Assembly: GCA_025455285.1 (NCBI GenBank)
Contig: JALOMU010000002.1
Coordinates: forward strand, 1 to 15,302
From: Flavihumibacter sp.
GTDB taxonomy: Bacteria > Bacteroidota > Bacteroidia > Chitinophagales > Chitinophagaceae
DNA length: 15,302 nucleotides
Direction of reading: 5' to 3'
Positions 1 through 8,507 of this stretch are shown piece by piece. The translations under genes and the position numbers were made by a program. The stretch's first letter is position 1; each line of letters begins with the position of its first letter. Below the pieces are notes generated by a model, which worked only from the letters and a program-made list of their open reading frames with translations, was not told the DNA's origin and ran no database searches.

Positions 1-2086
1 AGGGACAGAAGATGCCCAGATGGTACAGTCGCTTAATCAACTGGCCGCCAATAAAATCGTAGAAAACGAAATAGAAGTATTACGGTCAAAAGAATTACTT
101 CTTTCAGTTATTAATGAACTAAAGCTATATACCACCATTGAAGCAACTGAATACTTTGTTGGGCAGGAAATATACGAGAACCCTCCATTTGTGGTAGAAG
201 TTCGGTTTCCGGATTCTATCCAGAAATGTGATCCGGTAAATATATCCAGTACAACCGGGGAAGATAGCTTCATTATCGGAACATCAACTTATAAGCTGAA
301 CGAATGGATTAAATCTTCTTGCAGTGTATTTCGTATCACCCATATTGACAGAAGTAAAATTCAGCAAGGCAAAGAATATCATATACGGTTTAAGCACCCA
401 AAACTCGTGGCAGAGGAATTGTCTAAGGAATTGGGAATTTATACAGCAAATAAACTGGCCTCGGTAATTAACCTGAGCCTGCATGATGCTTCGCCAAAAA
501 AAGCTGAAGATATTCTGAATCAGCTCTTGAAAGAATATAATTCAATTGCCTTTAATGAAAAAAATCAACTGGCAAACAACACACTTGAAATCGTAAATGA
601 GCGGCTTGCTGTAGCATCAAAAGACCTGGATTCAATTGAATTGAGTTTGCAATCCTACAAATCGCAGGCTGGAGCAATGGATGTTAGTTCTCAAAGCAAA
701 TTATTGCTGGAAAATATCACTGACAATGACCAGAAAGTGGCAGATCTGCAAAGAAAGTTGCGGTCGCTGCGTTCTCTGCAGGGAGATCTCAACATCTCAA
801 ATGGTCAATTAATGCAGGCTCCATCTGCAATTGATGTTGATGACAAATTATTGGTGGACCTGATCAAGCAGCTGTATGAATTAGAGATCAAATACGAATC
901 CCTTCAAAAAACGACGGCTCAGAATAGTCCGATCATGATTTCGATACAGGATAATATTAACAAATTGCGTCCTGTCATTTCTAACAATATTGCCAACCAG
1001 ATCCGGTCACTGGAACAAAATGAACGAAGTCTGCTTTCTGCAAACAGCCGCTATTCATCCAATCTTAATGTAATGCCGGTTAAAGAAAGAGAAATCGTTG
1101 AAATATCCCGGGAACAAAGTAAGAAAACAGATCTCTACAATTACCTGCTTCAAAAGAAAGAAGAAGCTGAATTATCCATTTCATCAGCAGTACCTGATAA
1201 TCGTATTATTGACAGGGCAGTAAGTACTGTAAAACCGGTAAAGCCGAAATCCATCCTGGTAATGGGTGCGGCTCTGGCAGCAGGATTGCTGATTGCGGCA
1301 TCCATCGTCTTATTTAAAGAAGCAATTAAATCAACACTCAGTGAGCCTGCACAGATTGAACTTATAGCAGGAAAACCAGTAATAGCGGAAATCGTTCAAC
1401 ACAAAGGTCCGGAGCAATTAGTTGCGCAAACTGGCGCCAGAACAGAAATTGCTGAACAATTCCGTCACCTGAGAAGTAGCTTACCCTACCTGGGTGTGCA
1501 GTCATCCAACAACCGGCTCCTGGTAACTTCATCCATTGCCCGGGAAGGAAAAAGTTTTATCTCTCTGAATCTTGCAGCAAGTGTAGCAGCAACAGGCAAA
1601 AAAGTTGCCCTGGTTGAATTTGATCTGATCAATCCAACAATCACTAAAAAGCTTGAACTCCAGTTTGAAAAAGGTATTACCGATTATCTACAGGATAATG
1701 AGCCTGCAGGAAATTTAAGCATACCTGTTCCGGATCATGCCAATCTCTACGTAGTACCAGCCGGGCAGCCAATTGAGATGTCATCGGATTTGCTGAACCA
1801 CCAAAAAGTTGAAGCACTTATTCAGCATCTGGGCAGTACATTTGATCTGGTCGTAATTGATTCAGCACCAATCGGATTAATTAGTGATGCTTTTTCATTA
1901 AGCAGTTTTTGTTCAGCCACACTTTTCGTAGTCAGAAAAGATGTAACTCCATTAAAACTGGTAAAGAAAATGAAACGGGAAGGAATTCTGAATCGATTAA
2001 ACAATGTATCCGTTATTTATAATGGAAGCAAGACCAGAAATGCCTACCTGAAAGATTACTACGCTGAATACCGTAAGGAAAAATGA
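1..2086 (+). CDS. Wzc/GumC-like polysaccharide co-polymerase with BY-kinase domain (5' partial)
   Basis: Inner-membrane chain-length regulator fused to a cytoplasmic tyrosine autokinase, controlling polymer length and export in Wzx/Wzy polysaccharide pathways. The frame is open to the window edge (codons begin at base 2), so the ATG at 20 is internal and the first transmembrane helix plus the start of the Wzz domain are missing. Numbering from that ATG: a periplasmic region with coiled-coil character at about 185-260 and 300-400, a GNVR-like segment near 350-405, a transmembrane helix at about 410-433, and the kinase domain from about 465. Walker A is at 505-512 (SIAREGKS), Walker A' at 530-539 (VEFDLINP), Walker B ends at D614 (VVIDSAP). 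The C-terminal tyrosine cluster is Y676, Y680, Y681, Y684. Walker A has R508 where glycine is usual, and A' has I537 where arginine is usual. It overlaps the flippase gene by 4 bp (ATGA). The family call is firm; kinase activity is inferred. Confidence 0.93.
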   Translation, partial: GTEDAQMVQSLNQLAANKIVENEIEVLRSKELLLSVINELKLYTTIEATEYFVGQEIYENPPFVVEVRFPDSIQKCDPVNISSTTGEDSFIIGTSTYKLNEWIKSSCSVFRITHIDRSKIQQGKEYHIRFKHPKLVAEELSKELGIYTANKLASVINLSLHDASPKKAEDILNQLLKEYNSIAFNEKNQLANNTLEIVNERLAVASKDLDSIELSLQSYKSQAGAMDVSSQSKLLLENITDNDQKVADLQRKLRSLRSLQGDLNISNGQLMQAPSAIDVDDKLLVDLIKQLYELEIKYESLQKTTAQNSPIMISIQDNINKLRPVISNNIANQIRSLEQNERSLLSANSRYSSNLNVMPVKEREIVEISREQSKKTDLYNYLLQKKEEAELSISSAVPDNRIIDRAVSTVKPVKPKSILVMGAALAAGLLIAASIVLFKEAIKSTLSEPAQIELIAGKPVIAEIVQHKGPEQLVAQTGARTEIAEQFRHLRSSLPYLGVQSSNNRLLVTSSIAREGKSFISLNLAASVAATGKKVALVEFDLINPTITKKLELQFEKGITDYLQDNEPAGNLSIPVPDHANLYVVPAGQPIEMSSDLLNHQKVEALIQHLGSTFDLVVIDSAPIGLISDAFSLSSFCSATLFVVRKDVTPLKLVKKMKREGILNRLNNVSVIYNGSKTRNAYLKDYYAEYRKEK

Positions 2087-3450
2087 TCGGTAAAAATTGG
2101 ATTAGAAAGCTACCCTTTCTATTGAACAAAGACGATGAACGATCTGTTCGTGTCAATACCAACATATTGTACTCACTTCTGATAAAAGGTGCGAGTATCA
2201 TTATCAATTTTATATTGGTACCTGTCAGTCTTAATTTTACTAATACAGAAGACTATGGTATTTGGCTTACAATCAGTTCATTGATCACCATGGCCAGTTT
2301 CTTTGATCTTGGAATTGGAAACGGACTACGGAATAAACTGGCGGAAGCGCTCACAAAAGGAGAGCTGGTAACGAGCAGAAGATTGATTGGCACTGCTTAT
2401 CTGTTTACGGGGATAATTTCACTTCTGCTAACTGGTATCTGGCTGCTATTGAACAGCATTTTTGATTGGGTAGGAATATTAGGCCTGGATTCAAACCGCA
2501 GTTCAGAATTTCAAACGCTCTTTCATATTATAATCGTCACTTTTTGCATTCAATTTACAGCTCAACTGATTAATACGATTTACTACGCCTTGCAGAAGCC
2601 CGCCATGGTTGGTTTGGCCTTTTTACTGGGAAGCGCTTTTTCATTACTTATGATACTGGCACTGAGTATGGCAGGAATTAATGGTTTGTTCTGGATGGGG
2701 CTTTCATTTGTAGCTGGAACCATCCTGTCGCTTCTGTTGCTTACTGCCAAATTATTTTTGATTGACCGCCATGATCTGATGCCTGTATTTACTGGAATCC
2801 GGCGTCAGGAAGTCAGGGATTTGTTTTCTCTTGGAGGCAAATTTTTTCTCCTTCAGGTAGTTTCGATTTTTCAGTTTCAGATTGCAAATGTGCTGATCAG
2901 CCGCTACCTGAATTCGGAAGATGTAGTAGAATACAATGTAGCCTATAAACTTTTTAGCGTAGTAACAATGGCGTTTAGCATTTTAATAACACCGATCTGG
3001 AGTGCAGCCAGTGAAGCCATCGCTAAAAACGATTATGAATGGATCCGTTCAACGGCTGCTGCACTTCAAAAAAAATGGTTACTCTCAATCCTGGTACTGG
3101 TTGTTCTGGTATTGATTTCACCCTATCTGTTTTACTGGTGGTTGGGAACCAGTGTACAGGTTAGATGGGTAACCAGCATCAGCATTGCCGTATATGTTGG
3201 ATTGTATACATACAGTATGATTTATGTATATTTTCTGAATGGAATGGGCTTGTTGAATGTTCAATTTTACATCGCAATTGCATTACTGATTCTATTTTTT
3301 CCGGCAGCCTATTTTTTCATAGAAATATTGAACCTTGGGATAGCGGGAGTGAGCATGGCTTTGATATTTGCTAATATTAATGGCTTTATTGCGGCTCCTA
3401 TCCAATTCAAATCGTTTCTCAGATCCAAAATCGCAGATAATCCACTATGA
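2083..3450 (+). CDS. Wzx-type polysaccharide flippase (MATE/MVF-like membrane protein)
   Basis: Likely translocates lipid-linked polysaccharide repeat units across the inner membrane. The 455-residue product is very hydrophobic, with about 12 predicted membrane helices. After a short charged N-terminus the first helix starts near residue 30, and residues about 60-95 carry the motif YGIWLTISSL followed by FFDLGIGNGLRNKLAEA, typical of Bacteroidota members of the polysaccharide biosynthesis/export family (RfbX/Wzx-like). Length fits the family (about 420-500). The start overlaps the Wzc stop (ATGA at 2083-2086) and the stop overlaps the next start (ATGA at 3447-3450), so translation is probably coupled on both sides. 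Position between a chain-length regulator and a polymerase candidate supports flippase over a drug exporter. The substrate cannot be read from sequence. Confidence 0.9.
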   Translation: MIGKNWIRKLPFLLNKDDERSVRVNTNILYSLLIKGASIIINFILVPVSLNFTNTEDYGIWLTISSLITMASFFDLGIGNGLRNKLAEALTKGELVTSRRLIGTAYLFTGIISLLLTGIWLLLNSIFDWVGILGLDSNRSSEFQTLFHIIIVTFCIQFTAQLINTIYYALQKPAMVGLAFLLGSAFSLLMILALSMAGINGLFWMGLSFVAGTILSLLLLTAKLFLIDRHDLMPVFTGIRRQEVRDLFSLGGKFFLLQVVSIFQFQIANVLISRYLNSEDVVEYNVAYKLFSVVTMAFSILITPIWSAASEAIAKNDYEWIRSTAAALQKKWLLSILVLVVLVLISPYLFYWWLGTSVQVRWVTSISIAVYVGLYTYSMIYVYFLNGMGLLNVQFYIAIALLILFFPAAYFFIEILNLGIAGVSMALIFANINGFIAAPIQFKSFLRSKIADNPL

Positions 3451-4670
3451 ATTTACCTGCTGCCGTCCAAAATTATAAAATCAGGGAAATCCACCTGTAT
3501 TCCGGAATAACCATTTCCAGTTTTCTTTATGCCTGTTTTATTGTTTCCAACCAATTTTATTATCGGTTAGGTTCGATTTTGTTTGTGGCTATTTTCCTTC
3601 TAACGCTTGGACTCTTTATACTTGAAAGGAGGAAAACATTTTTTAAACCGAATGGTGTCCAGGCACGTATCTGGTTTTTTTTATTCACCTTTCTCACGAT
3701 AATACCATTGGCCTATTCTATTCAAGGAAACCTGAAAGATATTTTAACGCTAATTTTTCACCCGTATGCATTTCTGGCTTTTTTCATTTCCATAATGGCC
3801 CTAACCGTAAACCCGGGCACACAAAAAGAATTACTTGGTTTTGCAAGGATTGTCAATTCCCTGCTGCCTTTGGCAATAATAGCCGACCTGGCAATTTTAA
3901 AGCAGCCAGCTGGAATCAATGAATTGCACTTCTTCCTCTTTGTTGAATTTCTATTATTTGAACAGCTCAAAACAGGAAGAAAACTTTACATTTTAATACT
4001 GACAGTAGCTTTGATTGTAATACAGATCCTGTTTGATAACAGAATGGTTGCAATCAGGCTGCTTGTTGTTAGTTTGGGGTTACTGACATTCCTCGTAATT
4101 CCATTTCTAAAAAACCGGGTACTCAGATTTACGATATTGTCCGGATCAATTGTATTCATTTACCTGTTAAGTTTTCATTTTGAAGGCACTTTTCAGTTTT
4201 TTACAACATATCTGGAAAATATTTCGATTGACACAACGGATACCCGAACTTTTCTCTACACTGAATTTTTTGATGATTTCAAAGGACTCCAGTGGTTAGG
4301 CGGGAAAGGTTATATGGGGTCCTATTTCAGTCAATGGTTTTATGAATGGCAGGGTGACGACGGAGATCATTTTCAACGCTTTTCCATCGAAATTGGTGCA
4401 TTGGAAATCCTGCTGAAAGGAGGCCTTCTTCTGCTCATTCCATTTTATGCATTAGTGATTGGATGCCTTTACCTGGGGTTTGTACAAGCTCCTGTACGAT
4501 CCATTGCATTTCGCTTTTCTTTTTTTTTATTGGTACAATTTATAATAACCGGGATTGAAAACAGGCCCGCTTTCAGTATAAACTATCTATTAATCTGGCT
4601 TAGTATGGGAATTATTTTGGTTGAAACCCGGTACAAACCTAAACTGCAGGAACATGTTGGTAATCTGTGA
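3447..4670 (+). CDS. Wzy-like O-antigen/exopolysaccharide polymerase
   Basis: Probable polymerase that joins flipped repeat units at the periplasmic face of the inner membrane. The 407-residue product is almost entirely membrane helices (roughly 10-12) with one longer polar loop at about residues 245-315. That loop contains DTTDTRTFLYTEFFDDF and GGKGYMGSYF, resembling the large periplasmic loop of Wzy/WaaL proteins, where a GxG-type motif and charged residues are common. Wzy proteins share little sequence, so the assignment rests on topology, the loop and the location directly after a flippase and before glycosyltransferases. The start overlaps the flippase stop by 4 bp; the 3' end overlaps the next gene by 17 bp. 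An O-antigen-ligase-like role is the main alternative. Confidence 0.75.
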   Translation: MNLPAAVQNYKIREIHLYSGITISSFLYACFIVSNQFYYRLGSILFVAIFLLTLGLFILERRKTFFKPNGVQARIWFFLFTFLTIIPLAYSIQGNLKDILTLIFHPYAFLAFFISIMALTVNPGTQKELLGFARIVNSLLPLAIIADLAILKQPAGINELHFFLFVEFLLFEQLKTGRKLYILILTVALIVIQILFDNRMVAIRLLVVSLGLLTFLVIPFLKNRVLRFTILSGSIVFIYLLSFHFEGTFQFFTTYLENISIDTTDTRTFLYTEFFDDFKGLQWLGGKGYMGSYFSQWFYEWQGDDGDHFQRFSIEIGALEILLKGGLLLLIPFYALVIGCLYLGFVQAPVRSIAFRFSFFLLVQFIITGIENRPAFSINYLLIWLSMGIILVETRYKPKLQEHVGNL

Positions 4671-5811
4671 TATCAACATTTATAAACAGGGTCACTATAT
4701 TGGTTACAATCAATATTTACTAGACCATGCCGATAAAATCAAGGAAGTCAGTGGCATTAACGAATTCCTGTTTCTGTTCAACGAAGAAGGGAAAGAATAC
4801 CTATCTGTACAATCTGGTGTCAGAGTGGATTATATTTCATTTCCTCCCCAATGGCGATCCTCTCCATGGGGAAGGTGGAAAATCTGGCGCAGGATACTTT
4901 TGAAATTGGGCAGAATGCCTGTTGAGCAACTGTATTTCATGGATTTTGACAAGTTCCAGTTACCTGTTGGACTCAGCAAAACGCCGTTTAGAATCAGTGG
5001 GATTTATTTTCGACCGCACCATCGGATTTCGATTTACACAGACTCAGGAAAACAACCACTCACGACGAGGATTAAACGATTCAAAAAAATTCTTGCAGAA
5101 AAATTACTTCTGAACAATACCGCAATAGAGAAAGTTTTTATTCTGAATGATTCTGAAGGAGTATCATTTCTGAACTCTTATCATGGTAAAAATGTTTTCA
5201 GATATCTGCCCGACCCAATTTTTGATTATCCCTTTAAAGCAAATCAGTTTCAACGTAGCACTGAAGAAATGCATCTATTGCTATTTGGCGCTTTAACTGA
5301 ACGAAAAAATATCCGCCTGGTATTGGAAGCATTTGGCCTTGCAAATTTTCAGAAAAAGGCTGTTTTACACCTGGTTGGAAAAACCGAATCGGAAGGCTAT
5401 CTGAACACATTACAAAAACTGGCAACGGACCATATAACTGGACAGGAACATAAAAAAAACATTCTGTTTAATACCCGTTTTGTTTCAGATGAAGAAATGG
5501 AAAAATACCACGCTCAAACCGATATTTCTATATTGGTTTACCGGAATTTTTTTGGATCAAGCGGTCTGATTGGTCGGGCAGCGAAACACAGGCAGTATGT
5601 ATTAGCGCCCTCTGTAGGATTACTGGCTTCAATAACTGAGCAATATAATCTTGGCCTTACAGTAGACCCTTTGAATGTAAAAGCTATTGCCGAATCAATG
5701 GAGCAGGCTGAACGCGAAATAAATACACACAATTATGAGGGTGCTGCTCGCTTCTATCGGGAACACCATCCTTCTGAATTTCTAAGCACACTATTTTCTT
5801 CTGATTTTTAG
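4654..5811 (+). CDS. Divergent GT4/GT-B glycosyltransferase-like protein
   Basis: A probable cytoplasmic sugar transferase for repeat-unit assembly. I choose ATG 4654 (385 residues) over the in-frame TTG at 4621: it gives a normal beta-strand start (MLVICDINIY), has AGG just upstream (4648-4650) and reduces overlap with the polymerase gene to 17 bp. The C-terminal half resembles a GT-B domain: residues about 211-219 (FGALTERKN) match the usual glycine-rich turn with K/R-N, followed by LVLEAF, LHLVGK and a late strand with NLGLTVDP. The GT4 EX7E motif is not conserved: the aligned segment at 298-309 reads NFFGSSGLIGRA, so N298 and I306 replace the two glutamates. The N-terminal half is not one I recognise. 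The stop is 2 bases before the next ATG. It may be an active divergent enzyme or have lost catalysis. Confidence 0.75.
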   Translation: MLVICDINIYKQGHYIGYNQYLLDHADKIKEVSGINEFLFLFNEEGKEYLSVQSGVRVDYISFPPQWRSSPWGRWKIWRRILLKLGRMPVEQLYFMDFDKFQLPVGLSKTPFRISGIYFRPHHRISIYTDSGKQPLTTRIKRFKKILAEKLLLNNTAIEKVFILNDSEGVSFLNSYHGKNVFRYLPDPIFDYPFKANQFQRSTEEMHLLLFGALTERKNIRLVLEAFGLANFQKKAVLHLVGKTESEGYLNTLQKLATDHITGQEHKKNILFNTRFVSDEEMEKYHAQTDISILVYRNFFGSSGLIGRAAKHRQYVLAPSVGLLASITEQYNLGLTVDPLNVKAIAESMEQAEREINTHNYEGAARFYREHHPSEFLSTLFSSDF

Positions 5812-5813
5812 CA

Positions 5814-6572
5814 ATGAAACAAAGACATCAATTTTTAGGATTGGAAGTAGATACCGGACCTTATCCCTCCTTTATTCAAGAGATTGGCAAACTGGCAAAG
5901 GAGAAAGGTTCCGCCTATGTGTGTGTGGCCAATGTGCATATGTTGGTAGAAGCATATCAGGAAGAAGAGTTTGCAAAAGTTGTAAATGCTGCCGACATTG
6001 TAACGCCTGATGGTATGCCCATTTGCCTTGGTTTGGAACATTTTTACGGCATCAAACAAGATCGGGTAGCGGGCATGAATCTACTTCCAGATCTGCTCTC
6101 CAATGCCGCAACAAAAAATATTCCGGTTTATATTTATGGAGGTGACCCAAATTTGAAACCACTTTTTGATACTTATGCACAAACATACTTACCTGGATTA
6201 GACCTGCGTGGATTTTATTGCCCACCATTTCGCCCTTTATCTGAAACAGAGGAAAATCATGTGGTCAAACAAATTAATGACTCAGGTGCACAACTCATTC
6301 TGGTGTCACTTGGTTGTCCAAAACAGGAAAAATGGATGGCGGCGATGAAAGGAAGGATCAAGGGTTGCATGGTTGGTATCGGCGGAGCGATGCCGGTTAT
6401 GCTTGGAATCAAAAAAAGAGCCCCGCTTTGGATGCAAAAAGGCAGCCTGGAATGGTTATATCGATTACTTCAAGAACCTGTCAGACTGCATAAACGATAC
6501 CTGGTAACCAATACCATATTTGTCTATTTATACATCAGGGAATTTTTCAATATCCGTCTCAAAAAAAAATGA
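5814..6572 (+). CDS. WecG/TagA/CpsF-family glycosyltransferase (GT26)
   Basis: Peripheral membrane glycosyltransferase that adds a sugar, often ManNAc or a ManNAc uronate in characterised members, to an undecaprenyl-pyrophosphate-linked acceptor, usually the second sugar of a repeat unit. At 252 residues it is full length. Visible landmarks are VANVHMLVEA (38-47), the TPDGMP segment with D66 at the place of the proposed catalytic aspartate of the family, a VYIYGGDP turn, the diagnostic GCPKQEKW at 167-174, and GIGGAMPVMLG. The C-terminus has the family's basic stretch (EPVRLHKRYL) associated with membrane or lipid-acceptor contact. The start follows the preceding stop by 2 bases; the stop overlaps the next ATG (6569-6572). 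Family assignment is very secure; the actual sugar is unknown. Confidence 0.95.
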   Translation: MKQRHQFLGLEVDTGPYPSFIQEIGKLAKEKGSAYVCVANVHMLVEAYQEEEFAKVVNAADIVTPDGMPICLGLEHFYGIKQDRVAGMNLLPDLLSNAATKNIPVYIYGGDPNLKPLFDTYAQTYLPGLDLRGFYCPPFRPLSETEENHVVKQINDSGAQLILVSLGCPKQEKWMAAMKGRIKGCMVGIGGAMPVMLGIKKRAPLWMQKGSLEWLYRLLQEPVRLHKRYLVTNTIFVYLYIREFFNIRLKKK

Positions 6573-7714
6573 AAATCCTGGTAATTCATACACGTTATGT
6601 TGAAAAAGGCGGTGAAGACAGCCTTGTTGACCTGGAAATTAATCTATTAAGGCAGGAACATGAAGTTGAACTCCTTCAGTTTCAAAATAAGAGTGGCTGG
6701 AGGGGCCTGATTCAATTTCTTTTTTCCATCTGGAATCCGGCAGCAGGCAAGAAGGTTCGAAGAAAAATACTTGATTTCAGGCCGGATCTTGTGCATGTAC
6801 ATAATTGGCATTTTGCAGCCGGACCTATTGTTTTTCATGCTGTCGCTAAACAAGGCATACCAATTGTAGCAACCTTACATAACTATCGCATTCTATGTCC
6901 ATCAGCAACGCTTTTTCACCATGAAAAATTGTTTTTTGAAAGTCTGAAGAATGGATTTCCCTGGAGAGCAGTACAAAAAAAAACCTATCGCAACAGTATA
7001 CTGCTCAGTTTCTGGCTTTCGCTGATTTTGTATTTCCATAGAAAAATTGGAACCTGGAATTTCGTAGATTCCTACCTGGTACCATCCGCATCGATGCTGC
7101 CTTTCTTTGAACAGGTTCCCTGGAAATTTCCCATGAACAAAGTAATCGTTAAACCGAATTTCACAGAACCTGCACCAACATCCAACAAAGAAAAAACCAA
7201 CTTTTTGTATGTCGGCCGATTGTCTGAAGAAAAGGGAATTCGTAGTTTACTGGATGCATTTATAAAGACAAAGCAACCACTACTTATTGCAGGGGATGGA
7301 CCATTAAAACCATTGATTACAGACGCGACCTCTAAATACAACTGGATACGATATGCCGGATCACTTAACAAGCCTAAGGTAAATGATGAGTTGACTGCAG
7401 CTTCCGCATTGATCGTACCTTCCATCTGGCAGGAACCATTTGGGATGGTAATCATTGAATCTTTTGCTCATGGCACCCCTGTAATTGCTGCCAATATCGG
7501 TGCTCCCGCTCATCTCATTCAGCACAACTTTAATGGATTGCTATTTGAGCCCGGGAATGCTGCATCAATTGCAGAAGCAGTTCAGCAATGGAATAAGTTC
7601 TCTATATTTCAAAAGAAGCAGATGAGTGCAAACGCAATAAGAACCTATGAAGAATACTATACACCCAAAAAAAACCTTCAGGAACTTAATAGAATTTACC
7701 AATCTTGTATGTAA
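6569..7714 (+). CDS. GT4-family glycosyltransferase
   Basis: Retaining GT-B transferase that moves a sugar from a nucleotide-sugar donor to the growing repeat unit in the cytoplasm. The 381 residues are full length. The N-terminal domain begins MKILVIHTRY with a GGE donor-side loop near 14-16, and has HVHNWHF and TLHNYRILCPS. The C-terminal domain carries FLYVGRLSEEKGI, LLIAGDGPL, and the EX7E motif QEPFGMVIIES with E289 and E297, followed by GTPVIAANIGAPAHLI and NGLLFEPGN, all classic GT4 features. Its intact catalytic motif contrasts with the divergent gene at 4654. Translation is probably coupled to the GT26 gene through the ATGA overlap at 6569-6572. A 41-bp gap follows, the first real gap in the operon. 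The sugar and linkage cannot be told. Confidence 0.95.
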   Translation: MKILVIHTRYVEKGGEDSLVDLEINLLRQEHEVELLQFQNKSGWRGLIQFLFSIWNPAAGKKVRRKILDFRPDLVHVHNWHFAAGPIVFHAVAKQGIPIVATLHNYRILCPSATLFHHEKLFFESLKNGFPWRAVQKKTYRNSILLSFWLSLILYFHRKIGTWNFVDSYLVPSASMLPFFEQVPWKFPMNKVIVKPNFTEPAPTSNKEKTNFLYVGRLSEEKGIRSLLDAFIKTKQPLLIAGDGPLKPLITDATSKYNWIRYAGSLNKPKVNDELTAASALIVPSIWQEPFGMVIIESFAHGTPVIAANIGAPAHLIQHNFNGLLFEPGNAASIAEAVQQWNKFSIFQKKQMSANAIRTYEEYYTPKKNLQELNRIYQSCM

Positions 7715-7755
7715 ATTACGGGACACAACCATCGACAGTACCCGTTTGACATATT

Positions 7756-8502
7756 ATGATTCTAGAAAAAAAACGATGGCAGTTCATTCCGATTCGCGAA
7801 CATTGGTTTGATTTTACCTATCACCGGTCTGATTTATTGTGCATGGCTGTGTACTTCAGAATACCTGAAACAGACAAAAAGCCCTTTGGAATGATTGAAT
7901 TCACTGGCAGATCTGTGCAGGTAAATCTCCAGCAGGATAAAACCGACATCTGGAAGGGGTTTAGCAAACAAACCAAAAACTATATTCGTCAGGCTGAAAA
8001 AAAAGCTCTTCCCGTTGAGTTTGATAAAGACCTGGCTGGTTTTGTAGCCTATTTCAACAGATTCGCATTATTCAAAAAAATACCATCGCTCTCCCTTCAG
8101 GATTTTTCTGAACTGCATTCCAATTTTCTAATTTCCAAAGTTTATTTGGACGCCGAAATTGTAGCGATGCATTTATATTTACTACATGCACCAAGCGGAC
8201 AGGTACAATTATTCAGATCCGCATCCGGTAGGTATTTTTTGCCTCATCTTGATAAAAATGATATAGGTGCAGCCAATAAATTCATGCACTTTAAAGCTAT
8301 GGATTACTTTAAAGAGCAAGGTTTCAAAAACTATGATTTTGGAGGATATTCACAACCAACAGATCCTGATTATATAAAATTCAAAGGCGTGAACCAGTTT
8401 AAAAAAAATTTCGGCGGAGAAGTATTCATTTTTCGTAACATCGCCAGCCCTGCATATTATGCAATCAAAAAATTAACCGATCTGCTGGCATCGGTCAGAT
8501 AA
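7756..8502 (+). CDS. FemAB/GNAT-fold acyl- or aminoacyltransferase-like protein
   Basis: A 248-residue soluble protein with a GNAT/FemAB-type C-terminal half. Residues about 73-86 (GFSKQTKNYIRQAEK) match the S-K-x-x-x-x-I-R-x-A pattern that opens the GNAT-like domain in FemAB-related proteins. Later come KVYLDAEIVAMHLYLL, a central strand pair with LFRSASG, GAANKFMHFKAMDYFKEQGFKNYDFGG and the terminal KFKGVNQFKKNFGGE, also typical of that group. FemAB members add amino acids to peptidoglycan precursors; relatives in polysaccharide loci are thought to add acyl or aminoacyl groups to sugars. It is shorter than full FemAB proteins (usually over 300 residues), suggesting a reduced N-terminal subdomain. 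The gap before it is 41 bp without a clear promoter. A polysaccharide-decorating role is inference from context. Confidence 0.78.
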   Translation: MILEKKRWQFIPIREHWFDFTYHRSDLLCMAVYFRIPETDKKPFGMIEFTGRSVQVNLQQDKTDIWKGFSKQTKNYIRQAEKKALPVEFDKDLAGFVAYFNRFALFKKIPSLSLQDFSELHSNFLISKVYLDAEIVAMHLYLLHAPSGQVQLFRSASGRYFLPHLDKNDIGAANKFMHFKAMDYFKEQGFKNYDFGGYSQPTDPDYIKFKGVNQFKKNFGGEVFIFRNIASPAYYAIKKLTDLLASVR

Positions 8503-8507
8503 TTTTT

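Noticed and set aside
4621-4653. Upstream TTG start for the divergent glycosyltransferase
   Set aside because: The extra 11 residues lie inside the polymerase gene and add nothing like a domain; ATG 4654 gives a normal N-terminal strand.
7072-7455. A 127-codon open frame on the minus strand
   Set aside because: It lies entirely inside the well-supported GT4 gene, antisense to its conserved C-terminal domain, and has no recognisable features.
7718-7745. Possible hairpin ACGGG...CCCGT between the GT4 and FemAB-like genes
   Set aside because: Only a 5-bp stem with an 18-base loop and no T-tract; most likely chance.
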